Shown: piece by piece, positions 1 to 9,249 of the stretch
Layout of the letters: each line of letters starts with the position of its first letter
Numbering within the stretch: position 1 is the first letter of the stretch
Origin: JAGVSR01 sp963778225
Lineage (GTDB): Bacteria; Pseudomonadota; Alphaproteobacteria; Rhizobiales; Hyphomicrobiaceae
Length of the DNA: 64,000 bases
Assembly: GCA_963778225.1 (NCBI GenBank)
Contig: CAVZTR010000002.1
Coordinates: forward strand, 248,001 to 312,000
Direction: 5' to 3'
Translations under genes and position numbers: made by a program
The notes under the pieces: generated by a model
What the model saw: only the letters and a program-made list of their open reading frames with translations
Told to the model about the DNA's origin: nothing
The model's database searches: none

Positions 1-203
1 GCCGGCGGCTTGGGCTTTGCCTTGGGCTTCTCGGCCGCGGGGGGAGCATCGTTCGGGACGACGACTTCGGGCAGGGGGGCGGTGCCTGGAGGCACTGTGA
101 CGGTCACGCCCTGCGCGAAGGCGAGCGCCGGCATGACCAGCGCGCAAAGCGCGCCTGCCGGGGCTGAGAGGCGGTGTTTCAAGGAGCGCGACGGCATGCG
201 CAT
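1..203 (-). CDS. Secreted protein, N-terminus only (possibly SurA-type chaperone)
   Basis: Cut off by the window edge, so only about 67 codons are visible. From the ATG at 201-203 the product has a basic start, a hydrophobic stretch and an Ala-Phe-Ala-Gln junction near residues 28-31, which is a typical Sec signal peptide. A Pro/Ala/Lys-rich linker follows. A second in-frame ATG lies two codons later. The gene follows lptD in the same direction after about 190 bases. In many alphaproteobacteria surA (periplasmic peptidyl-prolyl isomerase) follows lptD, so SurA is a guess from context only. The diagnostic parvulin domain would lie outside the window. Confidence 0.55.
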   Translation of the reverse strand, partial: MRMPSRSLKHRLSAPAGALCALVMPALAFAQGVTVTVPPGTAPLPEVVVPNDAPPAAEKPKAKPKPP

Positions 204-396
204 GCGGGGTTCGGATCGCTCCAGCGGCTTGAGTTGGGTTGCGGCGCGCAGCCTGTATGCGGCTACCGCCGATCGCGGGGCTTAGCCTATAGGCTGGCAC
301 ACCCCCCGAGTTGACCGCAGGAGTGTACCTAGCGGCTCGTCTCGAGAATATCCGGTTATCCACCGGAACCGTGGCCACCGCGTGGCGGCGACATGA

Positions 397-2862
397 TTAC
401 GGCGGCGGCAGTAACGCCTGCTGATCCGTCGGCACGTTCTGCGAGATGTTGGTGCTGTAGTTGAAGCCGCCCAGGTACTTGTACTCTACGCGGAACATCA
501 ACGTCTGGTCAGGCTCGATGCCCTGTTCCGGATCGCTGATATGGTACTCGTCGTAGGTCACGCTCAGCATGAAGCAGTCGTCGAGATAACGTAGCGTCGC
601 GGAGTTGGTGATGAACTCGGCGTCGTCGATGTCGTAGCGCAGCCCGCCGAGGATCGACCAGCGATCGGTCAGCTGAAGACCGAACAGTCCGCTCATATCC
701 TGCTGACCCGAGATTCCAAGTTCAGGATCCTCGAGTGTGTAGGTGTAGGTGCCGGCCATGGTGAGGGGGCCGTAGTTCATGGCGATGGTGGCGTCTTCGC
801 GCTTCAACTCGAGGTTCTCGTCGTCGAACCGGCTCTGGGAGATCAGGCGGAAATTCTCTGTCGGAGCGATGTAGGCGCCGAGCACGTAGTCGGACGAGTC
901 GGTTTCGAGACCAGAGTTGGATGAGAACACCGGGTTGCAGTTGTCATCGACGCCGGGTGCAATAACCGTTGAGGTGACGCCGTTGGTCGTACATTCGATC
1001 GATCGGTTGGAATACGGGTTGGTGCCGGAGAGCTGATAGCTCTGGCCGGCCAGCACGCGAGCATAGCCGCCGGTCCACGGCTGGAAGGTGTACTGCACGC
1101 CGACGTTGGCGCGGGTGCCGGTTTCGAGACGATCCCAACCCGAAAACTTGTTGGTGTCGAACAGGTTCGTGTCGTCGAACACGAGGCTGCGCGCGTCTTC
1201 GACAGGGAACTCGTTCTGGTTGACGCTCGCTGTACGCGTGATGATCTGGCCGATGGGTTCGATCACATGCGAGGCACCGGCCGTGTTCGCGATCCACGGG
1301 TAAGCGACGGTGACGCCGCCGGCTGCAAGTCCGCGGGCGAGCGCGTCATCCTCGATGATCTGAGCGGTCACGGCATCGCGGTAGTTGTTGAACTGCAGGA
1401 GATCGCCGCGCAATTCGCCGAATGGTGTGTAGGTGATGCCGAGGCTGTCCGTGAGGCGGCGGCGCCAATTCACTTCCACACTGGCTCGCGCCATATCTTG
1501 ATCGCCAACACCGGCCACGCCGTCCGATCTTGAGAGGCTGAGCGCGTTGCCCGCAAAAGAGAGCTCGCCACCGACGACGGGTGTGTCGACGATATAGTTG
1601 TAATCGATGACGGGATGGACCTGGCTCTCCGAGGTCGGCGTATCACTGCCGAGCAGTCCGGTGAACTGGTAAAGGTTTGTCGAGAAGTAGTTCCGGTCCG
1701 ACATGCCGGTAAAGTAGATGTTGTTCACGCGGTCGGTGAGCAGAATGCTGTCGAGGCGATAGAAGCGACGGAAGCTGTCGTCCGTCTCCAGCGTGATGTC
1801 CCAGCCGGTGCGCCACCAGCTCGAGAGCGAGAAATCGCCCTTGGTCACGATGCTCCCGCGGAAGCCGTCAAGATCTTGCTGATCGGAAAGCGGCGCATCC
1901 AAATTGCTGCCGTCTTGATCGATGCCGGCGAGCTCAATCGAGTATTGCCCATTGGCGAACCGCTGCCGCCAGTCGCCCATCCAGAGGACGCCCTGTCCGG
2001 TCATATAGCGAGGATGGAAGGTGAAGTCGTAAGAGGGTGCGAGGGCGAAATAGTACGGAATTTCGGTGAAGAAACCAAAATCTCCCGAGGTGCCCATGGC
2101 GGGCGCCAGAAAGCCAGACTTGCGCTTCACGGTCGGGTCGGGGTGCTCGAAGTAGGGCAGGCCCAGGACCGGTACGCCGAACATTTCGAACTGCGCATCT
2201 TCGTAGCTGATGGTCTGAGCGGCCTGATCATGGGTCACGGTACGCGCAGAGACGCACCAGAGCGGGGGCTCTGTGCCATCGGTTTTGCAAGGCGTGAACC
2301 TGCCGTTCTTGAATTGCGTGACGTTGCCGTCGCGGCGGATCGCCTGCTCAGCTGAAATCTTGGAATCGTCCACCGCCACGACGCTCAGCGACTGGACGAA
2401 GCCGTCGCGAAAGTCGTCGGTCAGCGTGTAGCGCTCGGCGCGGATGATGTTGCCGTTGGCGTCGCGCATGACGACGTTGCCCGAAGCCGACAACGTGTTG
2501 GCAGACTGGTCGTAGATGACCTCGTCAGCGGTGAGGTTATTGCCCTCGTACTGGATTTCGACGTTGCCCTTGGCGATGACCTTGGAGCCCTCGCTGTCGT
2601 AGATCAGTTCGTCGGCCTGAAGGTGCAGAGGCAGGCCACCATCGAATTTCTGCGTTTTGCCGAAGTTCGGCTTGGGGAAGGCGGATTTGTTCTGGTTGAG
2701 CTCCATGGGCTGCTGAGCGGTCGCCGGCACGGCGGTGAGGAGCGGTGCGGCAAGGCCAGCGGTCAGCACAAACGCAAGTGCGGCCAGCGTCGCCACGAGG
2801 CGACGAGCCGTCCAAGGTTCCCATGCACCGTTCGCCTGCGAATGCCGCAGAGCACGCATCAC
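397..2862 (-). CDS. lptD: LPS-assembly outer-membrane protein LptD
   Basis: This 821-residue protein is the outer-membrane beta-barrel that inserts lipopolysaccharide into the outer leaflet. A hydrophobic signal region ends near residue 50 (ATA-QQ). An OstA-type beta-jellyroll follows at roughly residues 75-190, with LQADELIYD and repeated ADEVIYD-type strands. The LptD barrel domain fills the rest. Cysteine pairs occur near residue 195 (CKTDG and LWC) and in the C-terminal half, consistent with the disulfides known for LptD. The GTG start directly follows the lptG stop (TGA-GTG-ATG), with AGGAGG eight bases upstream; the next codon is ATG. It is translationally coupled to lptG and lptF, the inner-membrane permease of the same export machine. 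Confidence 0.95.
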   Translation of the reverse strand: MMRALRHSQANGAWEPWTARRLVATLAALAFVLTAGLAAPLLTAVPATAQQPMELNQNKSAFPKPNFGKTQKFDGGLPLHLQADELIYDSEGSKVIAKGNVEIQYEGNNLTADEVIYDQSANTLSASGNVVMRDANGNIIRAERYTLTDDFRDGFVQSLSVVAVDDSKISAEQAIRRDGNVTQFKNGRFTPCKTDGTEPPLWCVSARTVTHDQAAQTISYEDAQFEMFGVPVLGLPYFEHPDPTVKRKSGFLAPAMGTSGDFGFFTEIPYYFALAPSYDFTFHPRYMTGQGVLWMGDWRQRFANGQYSIELAGIDQDGSNLDAPLSDQQDLDGFRGSIVTKGDFSLSSWWRTGWDITLETDDSFRRFYRLDSILLTDRVNNIYFTGMSDRNYFSTNLYQFTGLLGSDTPTSESQVHPVIDYNYIVDTPVVGGELSFAGNALSLSRSDGVAGVGDQDMARASVEVNWRRRLTDSLGITYTPFGELRGDLLQFNNYRDAVTAQIIEDDALARGLAAGGVTVAYPWIANTAGASHVIEPIGQIITRTASVNQNEFPVEDARSLVFDDTNLFDTNKFSGWDRLETGTRANVGVQYTFQPWTGGYARVLAGQSYQLSGTNPYSNRSIECTTNGVTSTVIAPGVDDNCNPVFSSNSGLETDSSDYVLGAYIAPTENFRLISQSRFDDENLELKREDATIAMNYGPLTMAGTYTYTLEDPELGISGQQDMSGLFGLQLTDRWSILGGLRYDIDDAEFITNSATLRYLDDCFMLSVTYDEYHISDPEQGIEPDQTLMFRVEYKYLGGFNYSTNISQNVPTDQQALLPPP

Positions 2863-3969
2863 TCAGCCATCCTCCTGGTGCAAAAGCACCGTTGTTGTGG
2901 CGACCAGCGCCAAAGTGATGGGGAACCAGACCGCGATCCTCGGGTCGACAAGGCCTGCCGAACCCAATTGTCGTGAAATCTCAGCCAGTAGGAAGAAACC
3001 GAACCCCCCGATCATCCCAGTGACGACCATAGTCTGGATGCCCCCGGCGCGGAATGACTTTAGCGACACAGTGGCCGCCAAAAGCACCATGACGAGGCAC
3101 AGAAATGGTCTCGATAGGAGCAGTTCGTACTGAAGGCGCAGGTTGGCCGTCGATAGTTGTGCTTTTTCAGCGACTTCGATGAGACCTGGCAGCTCCCAGA
3201 AAGAGATGGCGATGACCCGGCCCAGCGCATCAGAAATCTGCTCCGGAGATAGGTAAGTCGAGAGCAAATACGATCCGTAGGATTCGGGTTCGTCGCCGGG
3301 GCGGGCGACGGTGACGTTCTCCAGCTTCCAGTAGCCGTCCAACAGGGTGGCTTTTTGAGCGTCGAGCCGTTCCTTGAAGTGGCCCTGGCTATCGTACACG
3401 AACGCCGTGACGCCCGTGAGTTCCAAGCCATTCCGGGCTGCCCCACCGGCGGTGAGAACGGACTGACCATCGAGGCCGTCCTGGCGCAACCACGAGCCCG
3501 CGCTCCCTGATTGTAATAAGTTGGTTTCCTTGCCGAAATATTCGTTGAACAGCTGATCGCCATACGCCCGGGCGGAGGCCGCCAGGGGGTTGTAGAGCGT
3601 AACGCTGAACACGCCGAGGGAGAACGCAACGATGAGGCCCGGGCGCAGGAATTGCCAGGCGGACATGCCTGAGGCGCGAATGACGGCGAGTTCGCTCTTT
3701 CGCGACAGCATCAGAAGCGCACCGATGGAGCCGACGAGCACCCCGAACGATAGCAAGAACTCGGTATAGGCGGGCAGCCGGAGCAAGGTCAGCCACGCGA
3801 TCTTCCAACCGGCAATGCCGCCTCGCTTGCCCGACTGGCGAAGCATCTCGACCAGATCGATGACGTAGATCAGGAACGAACAAACAAGAAACGTCAGCAG
3901 TATCGCGCCGAGGAAGCGCTTGGCGACATAGGCGCCGACGGTCGACGGCAGCAGCCGGGGCACGCCCAT
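2863..3969 (-). CDS. lptG: LPS export ABC transporter permease LptG
   Basis: This 368-residue inner-membrane subunit pairs with LptF in the LptB2FG transporter that extracts lipopolysaccharide from the inner membrane. The YjgP/YjgQ architecture is visible. Membrane helices lie near the N-terminus (residues 15-40, 60-85 and 100-125). A periplasmic beta-jellyroll follows at about residues 130-265. Three C-terminal helices include LVMVLLAATVSLKSF. Length matches the family. The start codon overlaps the lptF stop (TGATG), and the stop abuts the lptD start, so the three genes form one coupled unit. No lptB or lptC is present in this window. Confidence 0.94.
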   Translation of the reverse strand: MGVPRLLPSTVGAYVAKRFLGAILLTFLVCSFLIYVIDLVEMLRQSGKRGGIAGWKIAWLTLLRLPAYTEFLLSFGVLVGSIGALLMLSRKSELAVIRASGMSAWQFLRPGLIVAFSLGVFSVTLYNPLAASARAYGDQLFNEYFGKETNLLQSGSAGSWLRQDGLDGQSVLTAGGAARNGLELTGVTAFVYDSQGHFKERLDAQKATLLDGYWKLENVTVARPGDEPESYGSYLLSTYLSPEQISDALGRVIAISFWELPGLIEVAEKAQLSTANLRLQYELLLSRPFLCLVMVLLAATVSLKSFRAGGIQTMVVTGMIGGFGFFLLAEISRQLGSAGLVDPRIAVWFPITLALVATTTVLLHQEDG

Positions 3970-5171
3970 CAGCGGCCTCCCGCCGGTTTCAGCGCATCCC
4001 GGGTCAAGCGCGCAGCGATGCCAGATGCGACAGCCGAGATGCGCTCTATGACGGCATCCATGAACCCGGGGCCAGGTCTCTGCTTGCCCGTTCGGGCAAT
4101 GATGACGAGGCTCACCGCCATTCCGCCGATCGGCAGCAGATAGAGGAGGGGGGTGAGGCTGGGGTTCAGGGACACCACGTTATTGAGGCCCAGGCCGGCA
4201 AGGCGCAGGCCGGCGGCCGCCATAAATCCCGTGACGACGGACCGGGTACGATTCTGGCGGGTCGATTGGGCGGTGCCGGCTGTGGCCAAAGCAATCAAGA
4301 CGAACGCCAAGGGATAGAGTGGACTGGCGAACCGTTCATGCAGTTCGGCTCGGAATTGGCCGGGGTTGCGCTTGTACAAACGACTTTCGGGATCAGGCGA
4401 GACAAGTTCTGAGTAGTAGCGTTCGCGAGGGCGCAAATCCTTATCGTCGCTCAACTTCTCATCGAAGGCGTCGAGATCGAGGGCGTAGCGATCGAAGGCG
4501 ATAATTCGCGGCGGCTCGCTTGCGGCATCCTGCGAAAGGACGTGGCCCGTGGACATAATCATGAAGGAGCCGCTGTCCTGCTTCACGATCTGGCCGCGCT
4601 CCGCCAGATAGGACATCGCGCTCTTGCCGGATCGAGTGTCGTGCATGATGAGGCCGAGGATGTCACCGTTCGGCGCGCGATCCCGGATGTGGAACGTGAT
4701 GCCGGGCTCGGGGCTAGAGAACTTTCCCGGTTGCAGCACCTGAGAAAGAAGGTCGGTGCGCACCTGCACGACATAGTCGCGCAACATCCTGAGGCTCCAG
4801 GGCATGCCGACATGATTCACGAACGACACGGCGACGGTGACGATGACCGCGAGCACAATCAACGGGCGGGCAACGACCCAGATTGTGGCCCCCGACGCCG
4901 TGAAGACGATCAGTTCGCTGTCGCCGTTGAGGCGGTTGAGGGTGTGCATGACGGCGATGAGGAGTGCGAACGGGGCGATCACCGCCAGCAGGTTGGGCAG
5001 CGCCAAGGTCGTCATGGCGAGAAGCGTGAAGCCGTTTTGACCCTGGCTGGTCACGACTTCGAGCTGCCGCAGGGCCAGTGCGATCCAGACCACGCCCGAG
5101 AGCGACGACAGAATGAGGAGCAGGGCGCCCGCCGCCTGCCGGAAAACGTAGCGCGAAAAGATCGTGGTCAT
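3969..5171 (-). CDS. lptF: LPS export ABC transporter permease LptF
   Basis: This 400-residue YjgP/YjgQ-family permease is the partner of LptG. The start was set at the ATG of MTTIFSRYVFRQ because the first transmembrane segment (ALLLILSSLSGVVWIALAL) follows at once. The upstream in-frame extension to 5282 has no family-like sequence. Further helices lie near residues 55-80 and 95-120, a periplasmic domain covers about 130-270, and three helices end the protein. It is the first gene of the leftward lptF-lptG-lptD unit, so its promoter should lie in the gap shared with the divergent pepA. Confidence 0.93.
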   Translation of the reverse strand: MTTIFSRYVFRQAAGALLLILSSLSGVVWIALALRQLEVVTSQGQNGFTLLAMTTLALPNLLAVIAPFALLIAVMHTLNRLNGDSELIVFTASGATIWVVARPLIVLAVIVTVAVSFVNHVGMPWSLRMLRDYVVQVRTDLLSQVLQPGKFSSPEPGITFHIRDRAPNGDILGLIMHDTRSGKSAMSYLAERGQIVKQDSGSFMIMSTGHVLSQDAASEPPRIIAFDRYALDLDAFDEKLSDDKDLRPRERYYSELVSPDPESRLYKRNPGQFRAELHERFASPLYPLAFVLIALATAGTAQSTRQNRTRSVVTGFMAAAGLRLAGLGLNNVVSLNPSLTPLLYLLPIGGMAVSLVIIARTGKQRPGPGFMDAVIERISAVASGIAARLTRDALKPAGGR

Positions 5172-5567
5172 GCGCGTTTGTAACCGGGTCGGTCGAGGAT
5201 GTTCGGCAGATCGCCACTTGTGGAGGGACGCGGCATTAACCGTCAAGTCTCGCGCCCCCCAGCGTGACAAAGGGGCTCCCACAGTACGGTGGCCAAAATT
5301 CGGCCGCGCGCCGGGACTTGGGCATCCCTAAGAGCAAAACGGCTCGGCTCTGGTGATGGTTTGGGCCGGTCCGTGCACGGCCGCGACGCCGGCGGTGTCG
5401 CCACAACTTGCGCATCACCGTGAAGCGGATAATCTCCGCGCCGACCGCTTTCTTTCCCCGAGCTCTGGTGCGGCTTGGACCTTGTGCCGGTGGCGGCTGC
5501 CACATGCGCACCGGGTCGAGCCGCGCGCCAGCAGCCGTTCCCCGATATTCCCTTGATGGAGCCTGAG
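5172..5567. promoter_or_regulatory. Divergent intergenic region between lptF and pepA
   Basis: This 396-base stretch separates the divergent lptF and pepA starts. The open frames through it give Arg/Pro-rich translations with no family resemblance and look like high-GC noise. It must hold the promoters for both units, but I could not pick out a convincing -35/-10 pair. A GGAG sits six bases before the pepA ATG at 5568. Confidence 0.4.
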
Positions 5568-7121
5568 ATGCCCGCCCCCCTGGAAATCACGTTTGCCGCA
5601 CTGAACGCCTCCCTGGAGCCGACGACGCTCGTGTTCGCCGCGAACGACCTGGTGCTCGCCGACAGTGTGAAAGCACTGAACCAGAAATCGAGCGGGCTCC
5701 TGCTCAAGGCGGCGGACGCGTCCGGCTTTCGCGGCAAGTCGAAAAGCGCATTCGAATTGCTCGCGCCGGCAAAACTCGATGTCGATCGACTGATCGTGGC
5801 GGGTGCGGGCAAGACGGGCGATCTGAACGATACGGACTGGGCGATGCTCGGCGGCTATGCGTATGCGCAGATCGTGAGCCGCAAGACGCCCAAGGCCGCC
5901 CTGATCGCAGATTTCGATGAGACCGGCGGCACGAAGCCGGCGGAGGCGGCGGCGCTGATCGCATTCGGCGTTCTGTTGCGCCACTACTCTTTCACCAAAT
6001 ACAAGACGAAGAAGAACGGTGGCGAAGAGGGTGCGGTGCCGCCCGATGGAGCGGATGCTCCGGCGCCGCAGCCCGATGGTCTGAACAAGCTGGTCATCCA
6101 CACCGCAGATCCCGACAAAGCGCGTGTTGCGTTCCAGCGCCAGCAGGCGGTGGCAAACGGCATCATGCTTGCGCGCGATCTCGTCAATGAACCGGCCAAC
6201 GTGCTGGGCCCGGTTGAATTCGCCGACCGCGTCAAGGAACTCGAGCGGCTGGGCCTCGATGTCGAAGTTCTCGATGTCGATGCAATGACGGCACTCAAAA
6301 TGGATACGCTGCTGGCAGTCGGGCAGGGCAGCACGCGCCCGTCTCGCGTGGCGATCATGCATTGGAACGGAGCCAAATCAAAGCGGGCCAAGCCGGTCTG
6401 CTTCGTTGGCAAAGGCGTCGTATTCGATACCGGCGGCTACTCGATCAAGCCGGCTGGCGGCATGGAAGACATGAAGGGCGACATGGGCGGCGCGGCTGCC
6501 GTGGTCGGCCTGATGTCGGCTCTCGCGGAGCGCAAGGCGAGTGTGAATGCTGTCGGCATCATCGGTCTGGTCGAGAACATGGTGTCGGGCAACGCCACCC
6601 GGCCCGGCGACATCGTGACGTCGATGTCGGGGCAGACGATCGAGATCCTCAACACGGACGCGGAAGGGCGTCTCGTTCTGGCGGATGTGCTCTGGTATGC
6701 GCAGGAGCGCTACAAGCCGAAGTTGATCGTCGACCTTGCCACACTCACCGGCGCGATCATGATCGCACTGGGCAAGGAATACGCCGGTCTGTTCGTCAAC
6801 GACGAACGGCTGGCCGGCGATCTGCTGTCGGCGTCGAAGGCAACAGGGGAGAAGCTGTGGCGAATGCCGCTCGACAAGGCGTTTCATCGCATGATCGATG
6901 GCAAGACCGCGGACATCAAGAACATCGGTGGGCGCTGGGCCGGATCGTGCACGGCGGCAGCCTTCCTCGAGCGCTTCATCAAGGACACGCCTTGGGCGCA
7001 TCTCGACGTCGCCGGCACCGCGATGGATTCGGGACGCACGGACATCAACACCAGCTGGGGTTCGGGCTGGGGCGTACGGTTGCTCGACCGGTTCGTCGCC
7101 GACCATCACGAGAAGGGCTGA
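5568..7121 (+). CDS. pepA: Leucyl aminopeptidase (M17 family)
   Basis: This 517-residue cytosolic metallo-aminopeptidase removes N-terminal residues from peptides. The catalytic C-terminal domain has the M17 signatures: GKGVVFDTGGYSIKP with metal-binding Asp, MKGDMGG, and NTDAEGRL carrying the metal-binding Asp and Glu. The first half is the variable N-terminal domain. Near residue 150 there is an extra charged/Pro-rich insert (KTKKNGGEEGAVPPDGADAP). The ATG at 5568 was chosen over upstream in-frame starts because GGAG lies six bases before it and MPAPLEITFA looks like a native N-terminus. It is transcribed alone, divergent from lptF. Confidence 0.93.
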   Translation: MPAPLEITFAALNASLEPTTLVFAANDLVLADSVKALNQKSSGLLLKAADASGFRGKSKSAFELLAPAKLDVDRLIVAGAGKTGDLNDTDWAMLGGYAYAQIVSRKTPKAALIADFDETGGTKPAEAAALIAFGVLLRHYSFTKYKTKKNGGEEGAVPPDGADAPAPQPDGLNKLVIHTADPDKARVAFQRQQAVANGIMLARDLVNEPANVLGPVEFADRVKELERLGLDVEVLDVDAMTALKMDTLLAVGQGSTRPSRVAIMHWNGAKSKRAKPVCFVGKGVVFDTGGYSIKPAGGMEDMKGDMGGAAAVVGLMSALAERKASVNAVGIIGLVENMVSGNATRPGDIVTSMSGQTIEILNTDAEGRLVLADVLWYAQERYKPKLIVDLATLTGAIMIALGKEYAGLFVNDERLAGDLLSASKATGEKLWRMPLDKAFHRMIDGKTADIKNIGGRWAGSCTAAAFLERFIKDTPWAHLDVAGTAMDSGRTDINTSWGSGWGVRLLDRFVADHHEKG

Positions 7122-7141
7122 TCACAGCGGGCGCTGGCGGG

Positions 7142-7162
7142 CTGGCGGGGCGGACCCGCCAG
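7142..7162 (+). terminator. Hairpin after pepA
   Basis: A perfect 8-bp stem (CTGGCGGG/CCCGCCAG) with a five-base loop starts about 20 bases after the pepA stop. The T-rich stretch comes only 20-30 bases later rather than immediately, so it is a weak intrinsic terminator candidate. Confidence 0.4.
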
Positions 7163-7172
7163 TCAGCGTCTT

Positions 7173-7252
7173 CGACTTAACGAATTTGTTTTTGATTACC
7201 AACAGATCGTTATTTTCCATAATATATATTATGCGAATGGCGCTTAAGTTCG
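7173..7252. repeat. AT-rich islet with perfect 16-bp palindrome
   Basis: An 80-base AT-rich patch sits in GC-rich surroundings between two convergent genes. It contains a perfect 16-base palindrome, CATAATATATATTATG, at 7218-7233. It is bounded by imperfect inverted repeats: CGACTTAACG at the left, and a right end whose reverse complement reads CGAACTTAAGCG. No coding sequence runs through it convincingly and no target-site duplication was seen. It could be an operator, a transcription boundary or the remnant of a tiny non-autonomous element. Confidence 0.45.
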
Positions 7253-7308
7253 GGAGGGTGGTGCGATCGGCGCTATCTGCCCGGCATCGCGTCCGGCGCC
7301 GTGACCCA

Positions 7309-7372
7309 CGTGCGTCACGTCCAACGCAGACCACGTGTCACTTCCAAGCACACGGTACGTCACTTCCAACGA
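7309..7372. repeat. Three imperfect ~22-bp tandem repeats
   Basis: Three copies of a unit with core TCAC(G/T)TCCAA(C/G)G/C start at about 7313, 7335 and 7357, spaced 22-23 bases apart. They lie at the 3' end of the leftward membrane-protein gene; the last copy overlaps its final codons. The function is unknown. Confidence 0.45.
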
Positions 7373-8235
7373 ACGTCCGTGTTGAGCAGCGCTTCGATCA
7401 GCGTGTCGAACCGGAGCGTCGGTCCCACCACCATCTCATGCACCAAGACGGGCGGCCTTTCGAAAAGCCGGCCGGACTCCGCGATCGACGCCGTGATCAC
7501 CGGGATCGGCATCAGCGCAACACGATTGCCCTGCGTGTAGGTCCTGATCGGGGTCTTGTTGCCGCCGGTCAGGCGCGAGACGACGGCAACCGGGCAGCAT
7601 AGCGCGTTGCCCGTCGGCGGACCCGCCTCGTCGCCAAACTCGATCATGAGGCCGTCGGGCAGTTCATCAATCGGCTCTTCGACGATGCAGCGATCGGCGC
7701 CCGCCGTGCATGCCGATCCCTGCCCTTCGCGAAAGAGCGTCCGTGCCGTGGGCGCACCCGGTTTCGGCGTTCTGAGGACGATCGTGCCGATGCCTTTGTT
7801 GAGAATGAGATCCTGACACCAGGCGCCGCATTCATCGTAGCGCGCAAGGCTCACGCCGCCGGAGCGTTGCGGGTCGATTGGCAGGCCGTACGAGGCTTTG
7901 ACAATGAGTGTCTTGACGGGGCGGACGTCGGGCACGTCGGTCAAGCCATCCTTCAGACCTGCGTCGGCGGACAGAATGCCGGCGTGGATCTGGGAGGCTG
8001 CCGCCCAAAGGGCCAGGAATGCTAACGGTGCAATCGCGAGCGCAAAGCGCTGCGAGAGGACGCCTGCCACGGCCATGGCGATGAGGCCTGCGCACCACAG
8101 GCTATTGGCCACGAGTGACGCGAAGGGCACGTGCAGCGCCGACAGTCCGTAGGACAGTGCGATCAAGAGTACGAAGCCAGCCGTCAGGCCAAAGAGGCCA
8201 AGGAAAAAGTCACCAGTTAAAGATCGAGGTCGCAA
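7360..8235 (-). CDS. Membrane-anchored protein of unknown function, cysteine-rich C-terminal domain
   Basis: Not recognised. The 291-residue product has three or four hydrophobic segments in its first ~105 residues (such as LFGLTAGFVLLIALSYGL and FALAIAPLAFLALWAAA). A probably periplasmic domain of about 185 residues follows. That domain carries several cysteines in patterns that could form disulfides (ECGAWC, CTAGADRC, LCCPV). It ends in a conserved-looking HEMVVGPTLRFD segment. It lies 40 bases downstream of another membrane-protein gene in the same direction, so the two probably form a unit. Function cannot be inferred; it is an envelope protein by topology only. Confidence 0.7.
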   Translation of the reverse strand: MRPRSLTGDFFLGLFGLTAGFVLLIALSYGLSALHVPFASLVANSLWCAGLIAMAVAGVLSQRFALAIAPLAFLALWAAASQIHAGILSADAGLKDGLTDVPDVRPVKTLIVKASYGLPIDPQRSGGVSLARYDECGAWCQDLILNKGIGTIVLRTPKPGAPTARTLFREGQGSACTAGADRCIVEEPIDELPDGLMIEFGDEAGPPTGNALCCPVAVVSRLTGGNKTPIRTYTQGNRVALMPIPVITASIAESGRLFERPPVLVHEMVVGPTLRFDTLIEALLNTDVRWK

Positions 8236-8275
8236 CGGAATGTCTGTCTCTTGGATCGTTGATCAAATGACCGGT

Positions 8276-9016
8276 TCATCGCGGCTCTACGCGACCGACA
8301 ATACCGGCGATGATGGCCGAATATAGCGATGCGACGAAGCCTGCAAGGACATTGACGCTGATGATGATGCCAGCGATGCGCGCCCATGGCGGCGGAATGT
8401 AAGCCGACAGCAGCGTGACCACAAAATCGTCAAAGGCTTGCTTGAAACGGAAGAAAAGTTCGCTCGTCTGCTCGACCGTGGGGATCTTCGGCATCTCCCA
8501 GACAATCGTCCAGCCGATGTCGCTGACCGTGGGCGAAGGCACCAATCCGTAGAGCGCGAGAAACGCAATGCCACTTGAAAACAGGAGGCCGAGCGGCGGG
8601 GCAAGGCGAAAGAACCCCCAGCGCTCAGGGCGCGCGTCAAGTTTGATGGCTAGGTATCGCAAGAGAGCCGTACCGGCGTAGAGCGTCAGGCCAAAGGCAA
8701 TGGCAACCCAAAACAAGCGGTCATGATCGGTGCCGGAGAACGTGAATAACGCCGCGACAGCCGCCAGCAGGCCTTTGAACAACGCTTCGCCAAACCCCAC
8801 GATGGGCACGAACAGCCCGCGCAAAGAATTGCCCGGGCCAAAGTAGAACGGCATCTCGTTTCTAAGACGGAGAATTTCTAGGCGCAGCCCAAGACCAAAA
8901 GCGAGCCCGCCCGTCACCGCAGCGAAGATCAGCGGATGCGCGAGACCGAGCCAGGCCACGCCGGCGCACGCTGCGATCTCGAACACGACGAGAGTAAGGT
9001 TCAGGAGAACGCGCAT
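8276..9016 (-). CDS. Integral membrane protein of unknown function
   Basis: Not recognised. The 246-residue protein has about six hydrophobic segments: near residues 3-45 (two helices), 70-95, 103-122, 140-162 and 215-240. A soluble stretch near 165-200 (EMPKIPTVEQTSELFFRFKQ) separates the last two. No catalytic motif was seen. It precedes the cysteine-rich membrane protein in the same direction with a 40-base gap, suggesting cotranscription. It is divergent from the short membrane protein at 9250. Confidence 0.68.
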   Translation of the reverse strand: MRVLLNLTLVVFEIAACAGVAWLGLAHPLIFAAVTGGLAFGLGLRLEILRLRNEMPFYFGPGNSLRGLFVPIVGFGEALFKGLLAAVAALFTFSGTDHDRLFWVAIAFGLTLYAGTALLRYLAIKLDARPERWGFFRLAPPLGLLFSSGIAFLALYGLVPSPTVSDIGWTIVWEMPKIPTVEQTSELFFRFKQAFDDFVVTLLSAYIPPPWARIAGIIISVNVLAGFVASLYSAIIAGIVGRVEPR

Positions 9017-9249
9017 GCGCTGTCGAAGCCTTTGTCAGGCGGCAGCGAAGCCCCTGCTCCACCAATCCCCCGTTGGGCAGCATAGAGAACCGGCACCCTG
9101 GCGGAAAGTGGACGAACGTCATTTGCGCCCTTCGATATCAAGAGAGATGGCGCCGACCGACACGCCTGTGGCGCGCCGGGCGGATGGCCTGATTGACGGA
9201 CCTGCCGTCTGAGCGCTTCACTGGCGGCAAGTTGAGGGTGAGGTTTGCA

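Noticed and set aside
1615..2355. Rightward open frame opposite lptD
   Set aside because: lptD is complete and conserved on the other strand; the frame has no supporting signal.
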